Origin: Nitrospira sp.
Lineage (GTDB): Bacteria > Nitrospirota > Nitrospiria > Nitrospirales > Nitrospiraceae
Reading direction: 5' to 3'
Length of the DNA stretch: 64,000 nucleotides
NCBI GenBank assembly: GCA_022843785.1
Contig: JALHMZ010000012.1
Coordinates: 1 to 64,000, forward strand
Shown: one piece after another, positions 35,842 to 44,415 of the stretch
Layout of the letters: every line of letters begins with the position of its first letter
Position numbering within the stretch: position 1 is the stretch's first letter
The notes under the pieces: model-generated
The model's input: only the letters and a program-made list of their open reading frames with translations
Told to the model about the DNA's origin: nothing
The model's database searches: none
Translations under genes and position numbers: made by a program

Positions 35842-36475
35842 GTCTTTCATAGAACAGCTCCAGCGCCGAGGCGATGCCGTGGATGCGGCCATTCTGAAAG
35901 GCCCTATCCAGCTGATGACGGAGCGTTTGCATCCCGGCTCGGTCGTTGCGTTTCGCCACCCCCTGTGACAGCATCATCTCCGTGGCGACTTCGACCAGAC
36001 GCTGTTTTCGTCCATTCATCTCGTCCGTCACGAAGTCATCCATGATCTCTGCTGCGCGCGCGGCGACGACGGATTCCAAGAACGAATCGTAGCCCTGTTT
36101 CGCCACCGTCCGTTCACGGATAGTATTCAGTTCTGCCTTCACTCGCGTGACATCCTTCATCAGGACCGCAAAAAGTTCTTTTCGCCCTTCATCGAAGAGC
36201 TTCGCCTCCATCTCACCGAGAATAACGCTTGGATCGATAACATCGGCTCGCGGTTCATCCGCCCAGAAGAGCCGGTCGTAGCTTCGGCGGTTCTCGGCAT
36301 CCCCGACAATCTCATAGGCGGCATTGATCTCCCGGATCTTTGATTCGGCATCTGCGCTGTCGGGATTTCTGTCCGGATGGTGTTCGAAGACAAGCGCCCG
36401 GTAGGCCTTCTTAATCTCTTCCTCAGACGCCTCGCGAGAAACGCCCAAAACTCGGTAGTAATCCATCCGCGACAT
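35837..36475 (-). CDS. J-domain (DnaJ-like) co-chaperone
   Basis: A 212-residue protein with an N-terminal J domain (about 4-68) that would stimulate the ATPase of an Hsp70 such as DnaK. MDYYRVLGVSREASEEEIKK starts it, and the invariant HPD lies at 33-35 in FEHHPDRNPDSAD. No Gly/Phe linker or zinc fingers follow; instead a helical domain of about 140 residues rich in Arg and Glu, so this is a class C J protein with a client-specific tail. The frame has two ATGs, the second (M4) at 36466 just before the J domain. Confidence 0.85.
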   Translation of the reverse strand: MSRMDYYRVLGVSREASEEEIKKAYRALVFEHHPDRNPDSADAESKIREINAAYEIVGDAENRRSYDRLFWADEPRADVIDPSVILGEMEAKLFDEGRKELFAVLMKDVTRVKAELNTIRERTVAKQGYDSFLESVVAARAAEIMDDFVTDEMNGRKQRLVEVATEMMLSQGVAKRNDRAGMQTLRHQLDRAFQNGRIHGIASALELFYERR

Positions 36476-36586
36476 GGGAATGGACTATACCATGGGGGTT
36501 CCGGGGCCTTCACTCTCACATCGGATTGGACACAAATCATGTGCCGGGACCCTTGACTTGCATAACCCCCTGCTTATCTACAGGCC

Positions 36587-37273
36587 ATGGATACGACACA
36601 AACTCCACGCATACTCTCTCATGATGAACGAAAGGCAGCCGAGGCGGCGTTTGCAGGCCGTCCATTCAATCCTGCCTGGTCTGATTCCGCCAGGAAGGTC
36701 TATGATGGTTTGATCCATGCACTGCCAGCTCTGCCGGATGAGATAATTCCTGCATCAAATCAGGCAGTTGAGCATGGGAACACCACGAGTGAAACGGCTC
36801 CTCCGATCCCGTTGACGGAGGGCATCCATCTCGAACTTGCTGGAAAACCGGAAGAAACGCCACAAGTGAAGAACCAGGTCTCAGCCGGACAGGTGAGTGA
36901 AAACCGGCAGCAGGCTATTCAGGCCGGTATATTGATCGACGTGACTGCGGATGCCAAAAAGCTCGGCCTCACCTTTCCCGTGACGATCACGAAACCTCTG
37001 TGGGAAGTAGGCATTGCTCCGCTAGCCACCATGTCTGAGGAAGATAAGAGCGCGCGAGTACGTGACGTGCTCATGGCCTTTCGTCTCCGTCTGGCCGGAC
37101 AGACAACACTCTCGCCCTTGATCGACTTTCCGGCCATGTTAGCCATGCCGCCGGGCGCGGTCCCGCAGCCAGTGCCGCTGTTTGCGCTGATCCAGCCCGA
37201 CGAAGAAAACCGGGCCATGGCGACTCTCCTACTGCCGAACGAAGTTGCGACGTCGATCGTTCCGATGAACTGA
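36587..37273 (+). CDS. DUF6573-like protein
   Basis: A 228-residue protein. Its C-terminal half reads like DUF6573: GILIDVTADAKKLGLTFPVT, then PLWEVGIAPLAT and a long helix, ending on FALIQPDEENRAMATLLLPN. The N-terminal 100 residues are not part of that domain and include a Pro/Glu-rich linker (about 55-95). The family is often met on plasmids and mobile DNA, but nothing else here suggests mobility. No signal sequence, so it is cytoplasmic. The ATG at 36587 is the best choice. Confidence 0.55.
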   Translation: MDTTQTPRILSHDERKAAEAAFAGRPFNPAWSDSARKVYDGLIHALPALPDEIIPASNQAVEHGNTTSETAPPIPLTEGIHLELAGKPEETPQVKNQVSAGQVSENRQQAIQAGILIDVTADAKKLGLTFPVTITKPLWEVGIAPLATMSEEDKSARVRDVLMAFRLRLAGQTTLSPLIDFPAMLAMPPGAVPQPVPLFALIQPDEENRAMATLLLPNEVATSIVPMN

Positions 37274-37295
37274 CCGATTCGGCCTGGCCCCACTT

Positions 37296-38300
37296 CTATC
37301 TCATTACATTTTCCCGAATCTCATCGACGACGAAGACTGGCTCGAGACTACTCGGCTCGCTCTGATGTTGTAGCACCAGTCTTGCCTTCGTTCGAAACCA
37401 CGCGCTCCAGTCGTTCCAGTTATTCCAGTGTCTTCCACGTCGATATTCCTCTGTGGTCCAATTCTCCAACTTGAAAACCCCATATCCTTCTCGGTCCGCA
37501 GTTATCACGCCTTGTTTAAGCAGATCAATTGGAGAGAGTGGCGATCGGCCCCATAGCACCACCTCAAAGACTCCGGGTGCGTCCTGAGTAATTTTGGTTT
37601 CCGGAAAAGACCTCCTAAGCTTTGTCGACGATGGTTCAAGCGCAAAGTCATCGAGTAGCAAAGGCAGGCGCCAGCGGATAAACCGATGCTCATTGGCCGT
37701 GACTTCATCAGGGGATGGCCCCACTCCTTGTTGCATAGCTAACTCTGCATTACTTTTGATGAGTCTTACTATAAGTGCGTCGACATCGTGGACATGATTG
37801 TCGGATCTAAGGTTTACAGGCGAATCGTTAGGCAAGAGTCTGATCAGAACACGCGCACCTGGAGTAAAACCCATAATTATTTCTATCTCATTACTATAAG
37901 GGCTACCCCTCCGCTTAATAGTTTTCCACACCCGCCAGGCTTGATTTGAATCATCTCTATGCAAGATCACGAACTGCTTTGCCCTCTTACTTCTCGCTAA
38001 TTCCGCAGATCTATAGAGCACATAGCGATGGGCCATCTCGATCCATTCCTCATGTGACAGATACCTCCATGGCCCCATACCGGCAGGATTGAATCCTTGA
38101 TATGTCACGAGATAAGTGCGCTCATCAATCTGATAGTCGGAATATCCATGCTGAGGCACAGTGCCGAAGCATTCCTTACAAAGACGTGCGGCTCCGAGGC
38201 TGTCCTCAGCAACCGGCTGATAACGAGGATAAACAGGAGCCGCACACGCACCCAATGTAGGCAACACAAACAACACCAGTACGAGGCAACTTCGTATCAT
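37296..38300 (-). CDS. Hypothetical lipoprotein
   Basis: A 334-residue lipoprotein by the start at 38300, which gives MIRSCLVLVLFVLPTLGAC with Cys19 after a perfect lipobox. The frame opens further upstream to a TTG at 38369, but these extra residues are not needed. The mature part contains a Cys pair (CKECFG), a helical region with VLYRSAELARSKRAK and several strands. I do not recognise it. Base use appears more AT-rich than that of its neighbours, with more AAT/TTA and TAT codons, which hints at acquisition by transfer. Confidence 0.6.
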   Translation of the reverse strand: MIRSCLVLVLFVLPTLGACAAPVYPRYQPVAEDSLGAARLCKECFGTVPQHGYSDYQIDERTYLVTYQGFNPAGMGPWRYLSHEEWIEMAHRYVLYRSAELARSKRAKQFVILHRDDSNQAWRVWKTIKRRGSPYSNEIEIIMGFTPGARVLIRLLPNDSPVNLRSDNHVHDVDALIVRLIKSNAELAMQQGVGPSPDEVTANEHRFIRWRLPLLLDDFALEPSSTKLRRSFPETKITQDAPGVFEVVLWGRSPLSPIDLLKQGVITADREGYGVFKLENWTTEEYRRGRHWNNWNDWSAWFRTKARLVLQHQSEPSSLEPVFVVDEIRENVMR

Positions 38301-38382
38301 AAGTGCCTGGCTTGTGAACCCTCTTGTGTGCCCCATTCTTTTCTCTGCTGTTACCATTTCCACAGGCAATGCACTTCGGACC

Positions 38383-41013
38383 TTAAATTATGCGCTGAAG
38401 CAACTGCCTTTCATCCGTTTCAGTTTTTACCTCCCCATTGAGACGCGCATCGAGCAGTCGATCAAGGATCTGCTTGAACCGAGGCCCTGGTTTCAGCCCC
38501 ATCGCCTTCAGGTCGGCACCGGTCAGAATTGGCTTTACGTGTTGATAGGTCGTCAGGAACGCCGACACCTGCCGTTTCACAGAATCGCCTTTGCTCTTGG
38601 CCATCAGACTGAGCAACACTTCATCAGACAGACCGGACAACAGGCGATAGATCTCCGCCGGTTTAAGGACTGTTTTACCCCCAAGCCTACGGATCACGGT
38701 ATGGCAACCGGCGCGGGCCATTTTGAGTTTGGCGGTTTCCGGTTCTGAAAAGGGAAATCGTTTGAGCACCTCTGCCACCGCACGTTCCGGCAAGACCTCC
38801 AACAGTCCCATCGTATAGACCAGCCACGGCTCCATCTTTCGGTCAAGATACAACAGCCGATACCAATCTACAGCCTGCTCGATGGCATCCAATAGTGCCT
38901 TCAACCGACTGGTCCACTCCAGCTTGGGATGGATAAACTTCAGCAGATCGAAATCCGCCAACCGCTGAAGGGCATGTTTCGGCTCCCGCTCGTCCATCAA
39001 CAGCTTTAATTCCTCCAGCACACGATGTCCGGACAGCCGATCAAACAAATTCATCTTGACCGCCCCGGCGATCAGGGCGGCCGTATCCCGGCCCAAATGA
39101 AATCCAAACCGGCGCTCAAAGCGAACGGCGCGAAACACCCTGGTCGGATCTTCAACGAAACTCAACCCGTGCAACACCCGCACGACCTTGTCATTCAAAT
39201 CCCGCTGCCCGCCGTAGAAATCAAGGACATCCCCAAAGCCCTTTTCGTTCAACCGGACAGCCAGCGCATTGATTGTGAAATCACGCCGGTAGAGATCCTT
39301 CTTGATCGAACTCTGCTCGACCGTCGGGAGGGCTGTGGGATACTCGTAATACTCTGTTCTTGCGGTAGCCACATCGAGCGTGAACCCATCCGGCAACAGG
39401 AGGACCGCGGTCCCGAACCGCTCATGCACCTTCACACGCGCATGCAGCACCTCGCCAAGCTTGCGCGCATAGGCGATCCCGTCTCCTTCCACCACCAGGT
39501 CCAGGTCTAAATTCTGGATATTAAGGAGCAGATCCCTCACGCAGCCGCCGACAACAAAAAGTGCGACATCGGAACGATCAGCCAACCGCCCCGCTTCTTC
39601 AAGCAAGCTGACCACGTCCCGCGGCAAACGGCTCCTGAGCAATCCCTTGACGTTGCGATGCGACCCACCCATTTCACTCTCCGGTTCACCCGGGTGAATG
39701 GTCCTCTTCCTGGCTGTCTTCAGCACATCGTCGTGCAGGGTCCGCAGCAAGTCCGTCCTGGTAATGACGCCGATGACCGTGGCGTCCCTCATGACCGGCA
39801 CAAAGCGCTGGTTCCGTTCGATCATCGTGAGCTCGATGTTATGAAACGGGGTGTCCGGTTGTGCGGTATAGACATCGGCCTGCATGATAGTGCTGACGGG
39901 ATTCTTGCCCAGCCGGTGAAACAAGGCCTTCTGAATCAGCTCCCGACTGACGATTCCGGCAAAACGATCCTTCTCATCGAGCACAGGAAACACGTTCACC
40001 CCGTAATTCGTCATCTGTTGCCCGGCCTCGCTGATGGTGGTGTCCGCGTCGACCGCTTTGACCGGTCGGGTCATGACATCCTGGGCAAGCAAGGTGGGAC
40101 GATAGTGCGTCGTGAGCAGTTGAACGATCCGCTCTTTGACCTCCGCCAAGGTTTGTGTTTTGACTGTGGCGGCTGCCGCCACGGCATGCCCCCCACCGCC
40201 GAACTCGCGGGCAATCCATCCGACATCGATCTCAGGTCTGCGGCTTCGGCCGATTACCTGCACCCGATCTTCCATCATGACCGCCACGACGACGGCATCG
40301 ACTCCCTGCATGTCGGCCAGCATATGCACCACGCCGGCCGCCTCTCCATGACAGCGGTCGATCGTGCTGGTCGCCACTAATACCTTATGCCCTTCCAGAT
40401 AATGGACGTCGCTGTGTTCCAGGAAATCATTCAACAACGCAACGGCATCCGGATCAAGGGGACGACGCAGGGTGTCTGCGATCATGTTCAGATCCGCGCC
40501 GGCGGCGAGGAGAAACGCGCCGGCCTCCAGATCTCGATGGGTAGTTGAGGAAAAAGCAAACGAGCCGGTCTCTTCGTAAAGCCCCAGCGCAATGACGGTT
40601 GCCTCGAACGGGGTGACCGCAATCTGCCGTTGGCGGAGCACTTCTACCAGAATCGTCGTCGTGGCACCGACCGATTCCACGACGGACTGCTTTGAGCGGC
40701 CGGCACAGGGTGAGTCTTGATCGACATGATGATCGAACACCACGACTTCGACGGTGGGATTTTCGACACACGATTTGAGCGCGCCGATTCGATCAGGCTC
40801 CTGCGTGTCGACCAATATCAACCTGGTCACTTGAGCAAGGTCGACGTCTTTGAGTTTGGTGATGCCGAGATCGTGCACAGCGAGAAAGTTCCGCAGCGTT
40901 TCCTGAGCGCCAGCGGGAATAATGAGCTTCGCGTCGGGATACAGTTTGCGTGCTGCCACCATGGATGCGAGACCGTCGAAATCCGCATTGCTGTGCGTGG
41001 CGATGACATCCAT
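38383..41013 (-). CDS. DHH-CBS-tRNA nucleotidyltransferase fusion (A-adding type)
   Basis: An 876-residue protein. Residues 1-310 form a DHH phosphoesterase module: THSNADFDGLASMVAARK with the first Asp, VVVFDHHVD (DHH) near 118, and GGGGHAVAAAATV near 273. Two CBS domains follow (about 315-435: DVMTRPVKAVDADTTISEAG). The poly(A)/CCA polymerase head is at about 480-620, with FVVGGCVRDLLL and the DLDLVVEGD catalytic pair, then the RNA-binding tail. This order matches bacterial A-adding enzymes that pair with separate CC-adding ones, or with a single CCA-adding role. CBS domains likely sense adenosyl compounds. Start at 41013 is at the DHH motif. Confidence 0.9.
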   Translation of the reverse strand: MDVIATHSNADFDGLASMVAARKLYPDAKLIIPAGAQETLRNFLAVHDLGITKLKDVDLAQVTRLILVDTQEPDRIGALKSCVENPTVEVVVFDHHVDQDSPCAGRSKQSVVESVGATTTILVEVLRQRQIAVTPFEATVIALGLYEETGSFAFSSTTHRDLEAGAFLLAAGADLNMIADTLRRPLDPDAVALLNDFLEHSDVHYLEGHKVLVATSTIDRCHGEAAGVVHMLADMQGVDAVVVAVMMEDRVQVIGRSRRPEIDVGWIAREFGGGGHAVAAAATVKTQTLAEVKERIVQLLTTHYRPTLLAQDVMTRPVKAVDADTTISEAGQQMTNYGVNVFPVLDEKDRFAGIVSRELIQKALFHRLGKNPVSTIMQADVYTAQPDTPFHNIELTMIERNQRFVPVMRDATVIGVITRTDLLRTLHDDVLKTARKRTIHPGEPESEMGGSHRNVKGLLRSRLPRDVVSLLEEAGRLADRSDVALFVVGGCVRDLLLNIQNLDLDLVVEGDGIAYARKLGEVLHARVKVHERFGTAVLLLPDGFTLDVATARTEYYEYPTALPTVEQSSIKKDLYRRDFTINALAVRLNEKGFGDVLDFYGGQRDLNDKVVRVLHGLSFVEDPTRVFRAVRFERRFGFHLGRDTAALIAGAVKMNLFDRLSGHRVLEELKLLMDEREPKHALQRLADFDLLKFIHPKLEWTSRLKALLDAIEQAVDWYRLLYLDRKMEPWLVYTMGLLEVLPERAVAEVLKRFPFSEPETAKLKMARAGCHTVIRRLGGKTVLKPAEIYRLLSGLSDEVLLSLMAKSKGDSVKRQVSAFLTTYQHVKPILTGADLKAMGLKPGPRFKQILDRLLDARLNGEVKTETDERQLLQRII

Positions 41014-41092
41014 GCCTGCATTCTAGCAGGGTCGTCTCATGCGAGGAATATCTGAGCGGTCCCGACGTACAACATTTTCTTCAGAACAAAGA

Positions 41093-41122
41093 AGGCGTTC
41101 AGGATCTCGGTCCTGAACGCCT
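41093..41122 (-). terminator. Terminator after the 41152 gene
   Basis: AGGCGTTCAGGA pairs perfectly with TCCTGAACGCCT around a six-base loop, 30 bases past the stop. On the minus strand it is followed by TTCTTTGTTCT, a T-rich run. It would also stop transcription from the other side (TTGATTTTC). Confidence 0.85.
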
Positions 41123-41151
41123 CAATTGATTTTCAAACAGGATGAGCGTAT

Positions 41152-41478
41152 TTACCGATTGCGGCTACCCCGTGCATCGTGCTTCTCGCGGGCAATGTTG
41201 CGTGACGCGCGATTCTGGGCCGCGCCGATCCGGGCACGCTCCTTGGCGGTCACCACCCCGTCCGCGTTGGCTCGGTTCTCCATCCGGTCGATGCGATTTT
41301 GTTGCCGCTCAAGGCGATTGGCTTCCCGCCGAGTCAGTTCCCCGCTCGCAACCCCCTGATCAATTCGCTGCTCTTGATTCATCTGGCGCTGATCGATCAC
41401 CGGAGTCTCGGACTCCGCGAAGGCAATCCCACCGTTGAGGATGAGCATACTGACCGTTGCAATCAACATCTGTCTCAT
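41152..41478 (-). CDS. Small secreted Arg/Gln-rich protein
   Basis: A 108-residue protein with a signal peptide (cleavage near IAFAE) and a mature part made of helices with regular Gln, Arg and Glu: DQGVASGELTRREANRLERQ, then ENRANADGVVTAKERARIGA and QNRASRNIAREKHDARG. Homologues with this helix-turn pattern occur in diverse Gram-negative genomes as 'hypothetical'. The DxNxDG-like turn (NADGVV) recalls an EF-hand but the rest of the loop is not there. TACCTCC (AGGAGGT) precedes the ATG. Confidence 0.75.
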   Translation of the reverse strand: MRQMLIATVSMLILNGGIAFAESETPVIDQRQMNQEQRIDQGVASGELTRREANRLERQQNRIDRMENRANADGVVTAKERARIGAAQNRASRNIAREKHDARGSRNR

Positions 41479-41620
41479 TCTTACCTCCTTAAGGAAAGAG
41501 AAGGGTATACCGTGTGTGTGCTGTACACAGCCGTCCCCGAGTACCTACCAAGATATCAGCAAAACGTCCATTTTTTGGCGGATATGTGAAGCGGGTCGAA
41601 GGATATGACGTTCGGGGTCT

Positions 41621-42562
41621 TTAGTCCCGGCCACGGCCGGAGCGGTCGGAGCGCTCAGGACGGTCGATTCTTTCAGGGCGTTCAATGCGGTCAGGGCGCT
41701 CGGCACGATCTGCTTTTTCAGGACGATCGATGCGATCCGACCGATCGCCGCCGGACCGGTCCTGACGATCGGGCCGGTCGCGCCCGGAGTCATCCCGTTT
41801 TTCCCGATCGCCTCGATCTCCACGGTCCCCGCGATCACCGCTACCGGAGCCGCTGCGATCTTCACGGAACAGCCGGTCGCCTTTCTCGCCCCGGCTGACT
41901 TGTTCGCGCAGCTGTTGCAGGCTGGCACGGCCTTCCTCAAAATCCGAGCCACGGCGTTTGACTTCCCGGCCAAGATCCAGGAGTTCCGACGAGCGATAGC
42001 CCTGGCGAATGCCTTCCCCGACCAAGGCGGTCCCTTCTTTGGAGGGAATCCGTCCTTCTTTCATCACCGCCAAACTCTTGGCCCCTGCCGCCAGTTCTTC
42101 CTGTGTCGTTTTATGCCGGTCGTCTTGCGCCAAGCGGCTCAGTTCGCGCACTTCATCCTTCGTGGCTCCCCGCGTGAAGGCTTCCGCCAGTGTTTCCAGC
42201 GCGCGCTGCCGGTTTCCCTCCTCCATGCCGCGGGCTTTCGCTTCTTCCAAAACTTCGCGAGCAGATTCGAGCCGGGATGTCATCTGTCGCAGCACCGGAT
42301 CGATGCGAGTAGGTTCGACCCCCTTCGCCAAACCTTCCTTCAGCTTGTTCAGCAACGAATCGGTCGGAAGCCCCCGCTCACCGGCCTTGCTGACTTGATC
42401 GAGTAAAGGATTGATTTCGCTTGCCGCACGACCCTGCACCGAACCAAGTCGTGTGATTGCTTCCCGCTCTTGAATGGAGAGAGGTTCAGCCAAGACCTGA
42501 ACAGACACCAGCGTCACCGCCAAGGTCAGACCCCACATCGTAATGTCGGTTCGCGTACTCAT
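41621..42562 (-). CDS. Secreted protein with Arg/Asp/Pro/Ser-rich repeat tail
   Basis: A 313-residue exported protein. The start at 42562 gives MSTRTDITMWGLTLAVTLVS, a signal peptide. The middle (about 40-230) is helical and looks like a stack of short helices, with REAITRLGSVQGRA and KVDEV-type turns. The last 80 residues are a low-complexity tail of DRGDRGDR, DRPERIDRPERS and DRSGRGRD. It lies four bases after the CBM48 lipoprotein, forming one operon behind the sigma/anti-sigma pair. It resembles the protein at 45517 in its tail. I infer a role on the cell surface. Confidence 0.65.
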   Translation of the reverse strand: MSTRTDITMWGLTLAVTLVSVQVLAEPLSIQEREAITRLGSVQGRAASEINPLLDQVSKAGERGLPTDSLLNKLKEGLAKGVEPTRIDPVLRQMTSRLESAREVLEEAKARGMEEGNRQRALETLAEAFTRGATKDEVRELSRLAQDDRHKTTQEELAAGAKSLAVMKEGRIPSKEGTALVGEGIRQGYRSSELLDLGREVKRRGSDFEEGRASLQQLREQVSRGEKGDRLFREDRSGSGSGDRGDRGDRGDREKRDDSGRDRPDRQDRSGGDRSDRIDRPEKADRAERPDRIERPERIDRPERSDRSGRGRD

Positions 42563-42566
42563 CGGT

Positions 42567-42956
42567 TTACCGTACAATGACAACCCCGTTGGCCTGTCCG
42601 AAACCATCTGTGACAAAGTCTTCCGCCAAGGGCGGCGTGATCCATCGAGTGCCGTCAATCAGGTACATGAACGTGTGTTCGCCTTCTTTCAGTGGAACAT
42701 CCACCAACCACAGCCCGGAGGAATCCATGATTTTCATCGGCGTCGCGTTTTTCCCCCAGCCATTGAAAGAGCCGACGAGATGTACCTGTTTGGCCCCCGG
42801 CGCAAGTATTGTGAACCGGACAACCCCGGACAACGACTTGGGCGACTCCGGCTTCACCACCTTGGCCTTCGCGCACCCTACCAAGCCGACCATCAGCATG
42901 GTCCCCAGCAGGACAAGACCAAGAGCGCAGCCGAATCCATTCCATCTCGCTTCCAT
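42567..42956 (-). CDS. CBM48-domain lipoprotein
   Basis: A 129-residue lipoprotein (lipobox LVGC, Cys28) whose mature part is a single carbohydrate-binding module of the AMPK/isoamylase N-terminal type: RFTILAPGAKQVHLVGSFNG, Trp near 66, DVPLKEGEHTFMYLIDGTRW and FVTDGFGQANGVVIV. Such modules bind alpha-glucan chains, or serve as plain beta-sandwiches. The anti-sigma gene upstream carries a closely related module. This suggests both see the same ligand or bind each other. Confidence 0.75.
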   Translation of the reverse strand: MEARWNGFGCALGLVLLGTMLMVGLVGCAKAKVVKPESPKSLSGVVRFTILAPGAKQVHLVGSFNGWGKNATPMKIMDSSGLWLVDVPLKEGEHTFMYLIDGTRWITPPLAEDFVTDGFGQANGVVIVR

Positions 42957-43009
42957 GCGCGAGAGAGTACTGGAGGCTCAGGCCTGTTGCAAGCACTCCC
43001 CGGGTTGCA

Positions 43010-43690
43010 CTAAATGGCCACATCGAGCACCGCATTTTGTGAGCCGAATCCATCGCCGGCATCTTCAGCCGCAAGAGGATCGGCGATCCATTGTTTGCCA
43101 TTCACGACGAACATATATTCATAGCGGCCCGGCTTGAGCGGAATCGTCACGGTCCAGACCCCTCCATCCGTCCGGTCCAACTTGGTTTGGGCCGGATTCC
43201 ATCCGTTGAAATCTCCTGCAACCGACACGGATTGCGCATTGGGTTGCACGAGTATCAGACGCACGAACACTTTGGGCTCCGACGAGGTATTGAACGAAGC
43301 GGTCTGCACCGGCGTGCCTGCGATAGGCACCTCCACAATCCGTTCCGGCGCCAGCCTGAGCAATCCCGCCACGGCCACGACAGCGATACAGCCCGCCGCC
43401 ATCGCTCCGGCAAGATTCCACTCGAGCGTACGCGGCGTCGTGACAGCGGCACACAGACGAGTCCAGAGACCGGGAGACGCAGGAACCACCTGAGCCTTCA
43501 ACCGGCCGAGAAATTGTGCCGAGGGCACGATCTTCGGCAATTGTGCTGCTTCCGCAGCGATCACCTCAAGATTCAGCCAGTGCCGGCGCAGCGCAGCATC
43601 GGCATCCACCGCCTGAAGAAACGCCGTTCGCTCCTCCGGAGACAATTCATTGTCGAGAAACCGTTGAACCAAAAGATCGTGGTTATTCAT
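43010..43690 (-). CDS. Anti-sigma-like membrane protein with C-terminal CBM48
   Basis: A 226-residue protein by the ATG at 43690. The cytoplasmic head (about 1-70) has FLDNELSPEERTAFL as in anti-sigma factors but no zinc-ligand His-Cys-Cys. A membrane helix lies near 95-115 (LAGAMAAGCIAVVAVAGLLR). The periplasmic end (about 138-226) is a CBM48 domain with VSVAGDFNGWNPAQTKLDRT and GRYEYMFVVNGKQWIADP. It follows the sigma factor gene by 28 bases, the usual arrangement. I infer that binding of a glucan or protein partner to CBM48 releases the sigma factor. Confidence 0.75.
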   Translation of the reverse strand: MNNHDLLVQRFLDNELSPEERTAFLQAVDADAALRRHWLNLEVIAAEAAQLPKIVPSAQFLGRLKAQVVPASPGLWTRLCAAVTTPRTLEWNLAGAMAAGCIAVVAVAGLLRLAPERIVEVPIAGTPVQTASFNTSSEPKVFVRLILVQPNAQSVSVAGDFNGWNPAQTKLDRTDGGVWTVTIPLKPGRYEYMFVVNGKQWIADPLAAEDAGDGFGSQNAVLDVAI

Positions 43691-43717
43691 AGGAACCATC
43701 CCGCTTGTGCGCCGGTA

Positions 43718-44299
43718 CTATCGAATAGGGTTCAGCGCCGCCAGTTCCCGGCTCAGCTGCACCCGCCCCTTATACACACGCATTTTTAAGGTATCGCCGC
43801 TCACGCCGAGAATGTCCTCCATCTCCTCATAACTCAATCCTTCGACATGCTTCAGCACGAAGGCCTCTCGATAGAGCGGCGGCAATCGCTGAATCGCCTG
43901 CTCCAACTCCTGGGCGACCTGCTGCCGGGACAACAGCACTTCCGGCGTTCGGTCTTCCGTCACATAGAGATCCAGGCTCTCATCCGCGTCCAGATCGTAC
44001 TGCCATTGCCCCGGCCTCTTGACCCTGAGCCAATCTTTGCACTTATTCGTGGCGATACGGTAGAGCCAGGTTGAAAACTTCGAGTCGGCTCGAAACGTCG
44101 ATAGCGCTTTGTACGCCGCGAGAAACGTCTCCTGCGCCAAATCTTCCGCTTCTGCGCGATTGCCGACCATCCGATAACTAAGGTTGACGATCGCGGACGC
44201 ATGCCGGTCGATCAGCTGCCCGAAAGCCGCTTGGTCCTGCGCGAGGCTGCGCGCCACAAGTTGCGCATCGCTCGGCTCGTCCTGTCGATCCAACGGCAT
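43718..44299 (-). CDS. ECF RNA polymerase sigma factor
   Basis: A 193-residue sigma-70 family factor of the ECF/RpoE type. Region 2 spans about 25-90 with NRAEAEDLAQETFLAAYKAL and FSTWLYRIATNKCKDWLR; region 4 spans about 130-185 with YREAFVLKHVEGLSYEEMED and the helix-turn-helix GVSGDTLKMRVYKGRVQLSR. It should direct polymerase to the operon it heads (anti-sigma, CBM48 lipoprotein, Arg/Asp-tail protein). It starts at ATG 44299; the spacing to the next gene supports cotranscription. Confidence 0.9.
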   Translation of the reverse strand: MPLDRQDEPSDAQLVARSLAQDQAAFGQLIDRHASAIVNLSYRMVGNRAEAEDLAQETFLAAYKALSTFRADSKFSTWLYRIATNKCKDWLRVKRPGQWQYDLDADESLDLYVTEDRTPEVLLSRQQVAQELEQAIQRLPPLYREAFVLKHVEGLSYEEMEDILGVSGDTLKMRVYKGRVQLSRELAALNPIR

Positions 44300-44415
44300 G
44301 ATCCTGCTCCAGTCAGCCTGGCTTAGTTCCGTTGGACCGTCTGCATCGGCCTACTTGTATCATTAGACGTATAGCGAGAGGGAAGGTAAACAGCCATACA
44401 AATGCTGCATAAAGG

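Noticed and set aside
39658..40380. 240-codon plus-strand frame with many His/Asp
   Set aside because: Antisense of the DHH-CBS part of the nucleotidyltransferase gene; composition is of a shadow.
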